A stretch of DNA of 5,861 nucleotides, from NCBI GenBank assembly GCA_900319895.1, contig ONQK01000170.1, forward strand, positions 1-5,861. Reading direction: 5' to 3'. The notes beneath the pieces are model-generated. The model had not been told where the DNA came from. It did no database searches and saw nothing but the letters and a program-made list of their open reading frames with translations. This stretch comes from an uncultured Prevotella sp. GTDB lineage: Bacteria > Bacteroidota > Bacteroidia > Bacteroidales > Bacteroidaceae. The position numbers and the translations under genes were made by a program. This document shows positions 1 to 3,698 of this stretch, piece after piece. Positions within the stretch are counted from its first letter, which is position 1. Each line of letters begins with the position of its first letter.

Positions 1-142
1 ATGAAATATGCAAAAAACATGTAACAAATGGTTCGTTTTTTTCACACCAATCTAACAATTCGTAGCCTTCAAGCCCCATTTGCTTGAAAAATTGTACTCT
101 GTTCGGCAGGATCCACACCCTTTTCCCAAAAATTTCCGACAT
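1..142 (-). CDS. Possible 5' part of an unrecognised gene, running off the left edge
   Basis: Reading the minus strand from an ATG at 142, the frame stays open for 47 codons to the window edge. The peptide starts MSEIFGKRVWILPNRV, continues through a stretch containing QMGLEGYELLDWCEKNE, and is still open at position 1. Its composition is protein-like, with mixed charge, aromatic residues and no low-complexity runs, and an in-frame stop lies four codons before the ATG. I do not recognise the family and assign no function. If real, it is transcribed divergently from the peptidase gene at 474. No exact Bacteroidota promoter was found for it. The nearest match on the minus strand is TTTG (complement of 241-244), 18 nt, then TATTTTTTG (complement of 214-222), which has one base too many inside the -7 element. 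A 47-codon open frame can arise by chance in a six-frame search, so confidence is low. Confidence 0.35.
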   Translation of the reverse strand, partial: MSEIFGKRVWILPNRVQFFKQMGLEGYELLDWCEKNEPFVTCFLHIS

Positions 143-197
143 CCCATCATCAATTCACTTGCTTTTTGCCACAAAACGCTTTTAAATAATTAGCATT

Positions 198-258
198 AAA
201 GGCTATTTTTTTACAAAAAATAAGTTAAGTCGCTTTAAAACAAATAAAAATAGCCTTT
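198..258. repeat. 13-bp perfect inverted repeat with 35-nt spacer; terminator-like or operator-like
   Basis: The left arm AAAGGCTATTTTT (198-210) is exactly complementary to the right arm AAAAATAGCCTTT (246-258), and the right arm runs into a T tract that ends at 262. Read on the plus strand this looks like a stem followed by U residues, as in an intrinsic terminator. However, the 35-nt loop is long, the stem is mostly A-T, and no plus-strand gene ends just upstream. The near-match promoter for the possible minus-strand gene would lie within or beside the repeat, so a regulatory dyad is an alternative. The structure is certain from the sequence; its role is not. Confidence 0.6.
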
Positions 259-294
259 TTTTGTATTATTTTCAATTTTTTTTTCAAGAAAAAT

Positions 295-325
295 TTTGCA
301 CATAGAAAAAAAAAATCTAATTTTG
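295..325 (+). promoter_or_regulatory. Bacteroidota-type promoter for the first C10 peptidase gene
   Basis: TTTG at 295-298 (-33 element) is followed by exactly 19 nt and then TAATTTTG at 318-325, a full match to the TAnnTTTG -7 element used by the primary sigma factor of Bacteroidota. The predicted start of transcription is near 330, giving a leader of roughly 140 nt. The same -7 octamer, TAATTTTG, occurs upstream of the second peptidase gene. Confidence 0.75.
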
Positions 326-473
326 GTGCCGTCGATGAAGAACAACATTTTAGGATAAACGAAATTCCTTATGTCTCTACACATCGTATAAAATAAAAAA
401 TTAATAACTTAATAAAAGTTACGGCATTATGCCCAAAAAAAGTATTATTAACCTTAACGTAAAAGTAAAAAAG

Positions 474-3368
474 ATGAGAAAATTTTTACTGTCTGTTGCA
501 GCAGTCCTATTCACCTGCTGCCTCGGAGCATATGCTGCTCCGGTAGACAAAGCCAAGGCCATGAAGCTGGCCGGAGAGTTTTTTACAAGCCATGCCGCTA
601 AAAGCGGCAAGTCTCCTAAAAAAGTCAGCCTGAAAATGGCTAACAAGCCGACAGGAGAAGGGGATAACAGTTTGCTTTACATCTTCAACAACGAAGATGG
701 CAAAGGCTATGTGATCGTTGCAGGAGACGACCGCGTGCAAAACATTCTGGCTTTCTCCGAAGAGGGAAGTCTTACTGAAGAGAGTTTCCGCAACAACACT
801 TCTTTGAAGTGGCTGTTGGGAGAGTATGAGCAGCAAATCACTTGGGTAATCAACAATTTGCCCGAAAAACCTTCAAAAATGTCTGCTCGCAAGATTGGGG
901 AATACGAGATCCAGATGAACCCGTTGTTGGACTATGACAACGACCGCAGAACCCGCCTCCCCCAAACCATCAGCTGGGGACAAGACTGGCCGTTTAACAA
1001 ATTTGCCCCGTATGTGAACTATTCAAACGGCACAAGAGAACAAACGGTTTCGGGTTGTGTGGCGACAGCGATTTCTACGGTTATGCGCTGGCACAAATGG
1101 CCCGAGCGCCCAAGAGGTCAATTGTCTTACCGCTGGAACGGCATAACAATGAGCTTGAACTTCGATGGCACAGGCTCGGAGAATGCTCCTTATGACTGGA
1201 ACAACATGCCGGCAGCCGTTACATCTACTGGTACGAACCGTCAGACCGGCCGCCGTTGTACAGAAGTGGAGTCAGACAACATTGGTCGTCTTTTGCGCGA
1301 CGTCGGCTATGCCGTTCGCATGGGCTATGGCGTAGCTTCACAAGGTGGTAGCGGAACACAGCTGTATTATGCCCCCAACCCATTGATTACGAACTTTGGC
1401 TATGCCGACAACCTCACCCACATTTATCGTTCAGCTTATACAAGCCAGCAATGGTGGAATGAGATTGTAGACGAGTTGAGCACCTATGGCCCAATTGTCT
1501 ATGCAGGTATCTCTTATTATGGTGGACACTGCTTTGTCATCGACGGCTACGCAACCAACAATTATGTACACGTTGACTGGGGATGGAACCGCATGGAAAA
1601 CGGATGGTATCTTCTTAACGTACTTGAACCGGGCTCAGAAGGCATCGGCGGCGGCGGTGGCGGCTATTCAAGCAACCAGCAAATGTTGCGTTATATGCGC
1701 CCGGGCAACGGCGGTGAAGCGCCCGTGGATCCTCTTAAGGTTTCAGACCTGTACATCTATACTCCTGCCAACGGTCGCGTATTGAACGCCAAAGACCAGG
1801 TGGTAACTGTAGATGTTGGCAATATGCATAAGAGAGACAACTACAACGGTGTGTTATACCTGGCTGTGCTTCCTGTAACAAGTACAAGCACGTCAGCTGC
1901 AATTGTAGCAACTGCAAACAACATTAGCATACCTGCAGAAGGTCATACCTTAGTGCGTTTCAACGCCGACCTCTCAAACTTGGACAAAGGCAAATACAAT
2001 GTGTTTGTTGCTGGCAGAATCGGATCAATGGAAGCAATTCCTGAAATCGCAGGTGAGATTGAGATCGTTGGAGACAACGGCGGAAACGTAGATCCTACTC
2101 CGACTCCGGATCCAGTTGTTGACTACAGACTCTCTGGTGCAGAAATTGCACAAGTCAGCACCCAGCAAGGCATTGCCTCTACATTCAGCATGAAGTTGAA
2201 GAATACTGGCCTTGGCATGTTTGACAACATCATCAAGGTTTATGCAACCCAAGGCTATAGCATTTACTCTGGCAAGCAGATTGCAGAACAAAGATGCCAA
2301 ATCGGCGCTAATTCTGAAAAGACCATCACATTCTCTACAAATGCCACCTACAACACATTGGCAGCAGGCGAGTACAAGCTGATGTTGCGCTATATCGACA
2401 AAGACGGCCAAGAAGTGTCCATGTATCTTGACGGCGGTGTCTACGAGTCTGTCTTAGGCAAGATGACTATCTCTGAAAACGTGGCTCCCCAAGTGCAAGA
2501 CTTCAACTTGGACATCACCGAAAGAACAGAGGTGTCTACTGTGATGGGTGTTCAGTCTAACATCAACATTATGGTCAACAACACTGGCAACGGCGCTTAC
2601 GATGACGCATTTACGCTTTATGCAGTACCAAAGTCTTCTACAAGCTTCGCAGATAGAGTTTTGATTTCAACAGCTGCAGGCAAAATTGATGCCGACACCA
2701 AGAAGACCATCGTCTTCTCGACCAACGAGGCTTACAAGTCTTTGGCAGCAGGCGAATACAAGCTTGTTGTAGGCTACAAAAAAGAGGGCGCAGAACAATA
2801 TCTCCGCTTAGCAGGTCTCACCAGCAACTGGATTGCGACACTGACCATCGGAGAAGAACAAGTTCAGAGAACCGATGCGTTCAAGATGTCCATACCTGCT
2901 GAATTTACAGCAAGAACAACACAGGGTGCAGAGTCTACCATCGCCGTGACATTGCATAACTCAGGTTCTGGCTCATTCAACGACGTAGTAAGGATCTATG
3001 CAACCTCTGGATATAGCTATTATACCGCTAAATTGATTGCAGAACAAGAATGTGCCTTGAAAGTTGGCGATACCAAGACTTTCACATTCACGACAAACGA
3101 TACTTACAACACTTTCAAAGAAGGTGAATACAAGATCATCATCCGTGTGTTAAGAAACGACAGAGAAGAATACGTTTACCTGAACAACACATACAACGAC
3201 AAGTCTGGCAAGCTCATTGTTGAGCCTGGAATCGGCGGCACTACTGGCATCAATGAGGTGGCAACAGGCGCATCAAGCGACGCGATGTTCAACCTCGGCG
3301 GTCAGCGAGTAAGCAAAGAATACAAGGGCGTTGTTATCGTTAACGGTAAAAAAGTCGTTAAGAAATAA
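474..3368 (+). CDS. Secreted C10 family cysteine peptidase (streptopain/interpain-like), with C-terminal sorting-type tail
   Basis: This is a secreted papain-fold endopeptidase made as an inactive precursor of 964 residues. A signal peptide (1-21, MRKFLLSV...GAYA, cleaved before AP) leads into an I69-type propeptide (about 22-157; LLYIFNNEDGKGYVIVAGDDR is typical). A basic cluster, R158 R159 T R161, marks the probable maturation zone. The catalytic domain (about 160-412) has Cys195 in SGCVATAI, His352 in GGHCFVIDG, the HVDWGW motif with Trp369, and a six-glycine loop at 392-397, matching SpeB's Cys192/His340 layout. Next come a beta-rich domain (420-535), a Pro/Thr linker (541-547), three similar domains of about 120 residues (550-669, 670-796, 797-919) and a tail, FNLGGQRV...GVVIVNGKKVVKK (939-964), resembling the end of a type IX secretion CTD. 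An in-frame ATG at 429 would add 15 residues; 474 was chosen because it gives a normal signal peptide matching the paralogue. Relatives such as interpain A degrade host proteins. The exact substrate is unknown. Confidence 0.93.
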   Translation: MRKFLLSVAAVLFTCCLGAYAAPVDKAKAMKLAGEFFTSHAAKSGKSPKKVSLKMANKPTGEGDNSLLYIFNNEDGKGYVIVAGDDRVQNILAFSEEGSLTEESFRNNTSLKWLLGEYEQQITWVINNLPEKPSKMSARKIGEYEIQMNPLLDYDNDRRTRLPQTISWGQDWPFNKFAPYVNYSNGTREQTVSGCVATAISTVMRWHKWPERPRGQLSYRWNGITMSLNFDGTGSENAPYDWNNMPAAVTSTGTNRQTGRRCTEVESDNIGRLLRDVGYAVRMGYGVASQGGSGTQLYYAPNPLITNFGYADNLTHIYRSAYTSQQWWNEIVDELSTYGPIVYAGISYYGGHCFVIDGYATNNYVHVDWGWNRMENGWYLLNVLEPGSEGIGGGGGGYSSNQQMLRYMRPGNGGEAPVDPLKVSDLYIYTPANGRVLNAKDQVVTVDVGNMHKRDNYNGVLYLAVLPVTSTSTSAAIVATANNISIPAEGHTLVRFNADLSNLDKGKYNVFVAGRIGSMEAIPEIAGEIEIVGDNGGNVDPTPTPDPVVDYRLSGAEIAQVSTQQGIASTFSMKLKNTGLGMFDNIIKVYATQGYSIYSGKQIAEQRCQIGANSEKTITFSTNATYNTLAAGEYKLMLRYIDKDGQEVSMYLDGGVYESVLGKMTISENVAPQVQDFNLDITERTEVSTVMGVQSNINIMVNNTGNGAYDDAFTLYAVPKSSTSFADRVLISTAAGKIDADTKKTIVFSTNEAYKSLAAGEYKLVVGYKKEGAEQYLRLAGLTSNWIATLTIGEEQVQRTDAFKMSIPAEFTARTTQGAESTIAVTLHNSGSGSFNDVVRIYATSGYSYYTAKLIAEQECALKVGDTKTFTFTTNDTYNTFKEGEYKIIIRVLRNDREEYVYLNNTYNDKSGKLIVEPGIGGTTGINEVATGASSDAMFNLGGQRVSKEYKGVVIVNGKKVVKK
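2121..3230 (+). repeat. Three tandem ~120-residue beta-rich domains within the first peptidase
   Basis: Residues 550-669, 670-796 and 797-919 repeat one pattern: a first strand with Q/TTQG-x-x-S, then hxNTGxGxFDN, a YAT-like strand, a (K/T)TxxFxTNxxYNxL turn and an (A/E)GEYK(L/I) strand near the end. Repeats 1 and 3 share more in the middle (YATxGYSxYxxKxIAEQ), whereas repeats 1 and 2 share LAAGEYKL, encoded by nearly identical DNA around 2358-2380 and 2742-2764. An Ig-like or CARDB-like beta-sandwich fold is inferred from the strand pattern and length. Such modules often act as spacers or ligand-binding units on surface proteases. Confidence 0.75.
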
Positions 3369-3402
3369 AGAAAAGAAATCATTTTTAATGATAAACCAAC
3401 AG

Positions 3403-3449
3403 ATAAGGCGGGAAATGAGGCTTTCATTTCCCGCCTTATTATTTTTTTT
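3403..3449 (+). terminator. Rho-independent terminator of the first peptidase gene
   Basis: A 16-bp perfect stem pairs ATAAGGCGGGAAATGA (3403-3418) with TCATTTCCCGCCTTAT (3424-3439) around a five-base loop, followed by a run of eight T (3442-3449). It starts 35 nt after the stop codon at 3366-3368. The GC core and U run make it a strong plus-strand terminator, so the second peptidase gene should depend on its own promoter. Confidence 0.92.
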
Positions 3450-3451
3450 CG

Positions 3452-3565
3452 TTTTGACAAACTCTTCAATTTACACCATTTTTCCTTTTAAATTATTCTG
3501 CGCAACCCCGTCCATCCTTTTACTTGCCCCTTCCAGACAGACAAAATGGTGTTAAGTTGTCAAAA
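3452..3565. repeat. Interrupted two-block inverted repeat between terminator and promoter
   Basis: Two collinear blocks pair in inverted orientation: TTTTGACAA (3452-3460) with TTGTCAAAA (3557-3565), and ACACCATTTT (3473-3482) with AAAATGGTGT (3543-3552). The spacer between blocks is 12 nt on the left and 4 nt on the right, and the central loop is 60 nt. Two perfect blocks of 9 and 10 bp in the same order are unlikely to be chance. The element could be a regulatory dyad, a structured RNA or the remnant of a small inverted-repeat element; the sequence alone does not decide. Confidence 0.55.
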
Positions 3566-3602
3566 TGCCCGCTCACTTTTGAACAGAAAAAAACCGTCTT
3601 TT

Positions 3603-3634
3603 TTTGAGAATTCGGATAAAAAACTATAATTTTG
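3603..3634 (+). promoter_or_regulatory. Bacteroidota-type promoter for the second C10 peptidase gene
   Basis: TTTG at 3603-3606 is followed by 20 nt and then TAATTTTG at 3627-3634, again a full TAnnTTTG match. Transcription should start near 3639, giving a leader of about 60 nt. With the terminator upstream, this supports independent transcription of the second peptidase. Confidence 0.75.
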
Positions 3635-3647
3635 CGCCCGTTTTACA

Positions 3648-3661
3648 GGAGGAGATCCTCC
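3648..3661 (+). promoter_or_regulatory. GC-rich leader hairpin burying an AGGAGG sequence
   Basis: GGAGG (3648-3652) pairs with CCTCC (3657-3661) around the loop AGAT, forming a compact hairpin close to the predicted 5' end of the second peptidase transcript. The 5' arm is part of AGGAGG (3647-3652), an ideal Shine-Dalgarno core, but it ends 46 nt before the ATG at 3699 and so cannot serve that start. It is 20 nt before a two-codon ORF (ATG AAT TAA, 3673-3681). It may stabilise the mRNA 5' end or influence translation; the function is inferred. Confidence 0.35.
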
Positions 3662-3698
3662 AGATACTTATTATGAATTAAAGTAAATATAATTTAAA

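Larger units (their letters stand above)
143..473. other. AT-rich divergent intergenic region and long leader of the first peptidase gene
   Basis: This 331-bp stretch has no substantial ORF. It is strongly AT-rich with many A and T runs, especially 205-320. It contains the perfect inverted repeat at 198-258, the consensus promoter at 295-325 and a leader of about 140 nt up to the chosen start at 474. The leader has two very short ORFs (335-358, seven codons; 371-391, six codons) and a weak hairpin, TAACTT/AAGTTA, at 405-421 just before the alternative ATG at 429. Nothing resembling a known riboswitch class or tRNA was recognised. Confidence 0.7.
3369..3698. other. Intergenic region between the two peptidase genes
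   Basis: This 330-bp gap contains, in order, a strong intrinsic terminator (3403-3449), an interrupted inverted repeat (3452-3565), a T/A-rich stretch, a consensus promoter (3603-3634), a GC-rich hairpin (3648-3661) and an A-rich start region. An ORF of moderate length crosses the terminator in the plus direction (ending at 3555), but it starts out of frame inside the first peptidase and is not credible. No inhibitor gene or RNA gene was recognised. Confidence 0.75.

Noticed and set aside
1..24. Plus-strand mini ORF at the left edge (MKYAKNM)
   Set aside because: It has only seven codons with nothing to support it as a gene or as the end of one.
429..473. Upstream in-frame ATG as the start of the first peptidase
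   Set aside because: It adds a 15-residue basic extension (MPKKSIINLNVKVKK) before a complete, normal signal peptide starting MRKFLL. The paralogue begins directly with the equivalent MKKKLI. Start at 474 is preferred, though 429 is not excluded.
516..521. Lipoprotein signal (Cys-Cys after LFT in the first peptidase; LLVC in the second)
   Set aside because: There is no proper lipobox with a small residue before Cys, and both have a good signal peptidase I site (AYA or GFA before AP) shortly after.
1641..1664. GGC-rich run as a slippage or phase-variation tract
   Set aside because: It encodes the Gly-rich loop expected in C10 peptidases, the codons are mixed GGC and GGT, and the frame is intact. 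It is explained by protein function.
3331..3555. 74-codon plus-strand ORF across the end of the first peptidase and the terminator
   Set aside because: It overlaps the coding end in another frame, reads through the strong terminator hairpin, and its hydrophobic stretch comes from the T-rich terminator.
3369..3698. A small I69 protease inhibitor gene between the peptidases
   Set aside because: Such inhibitors accompany some C10 peptidases, but no frame in the gap encodes a signal peptide followed by an I69-like sequence.
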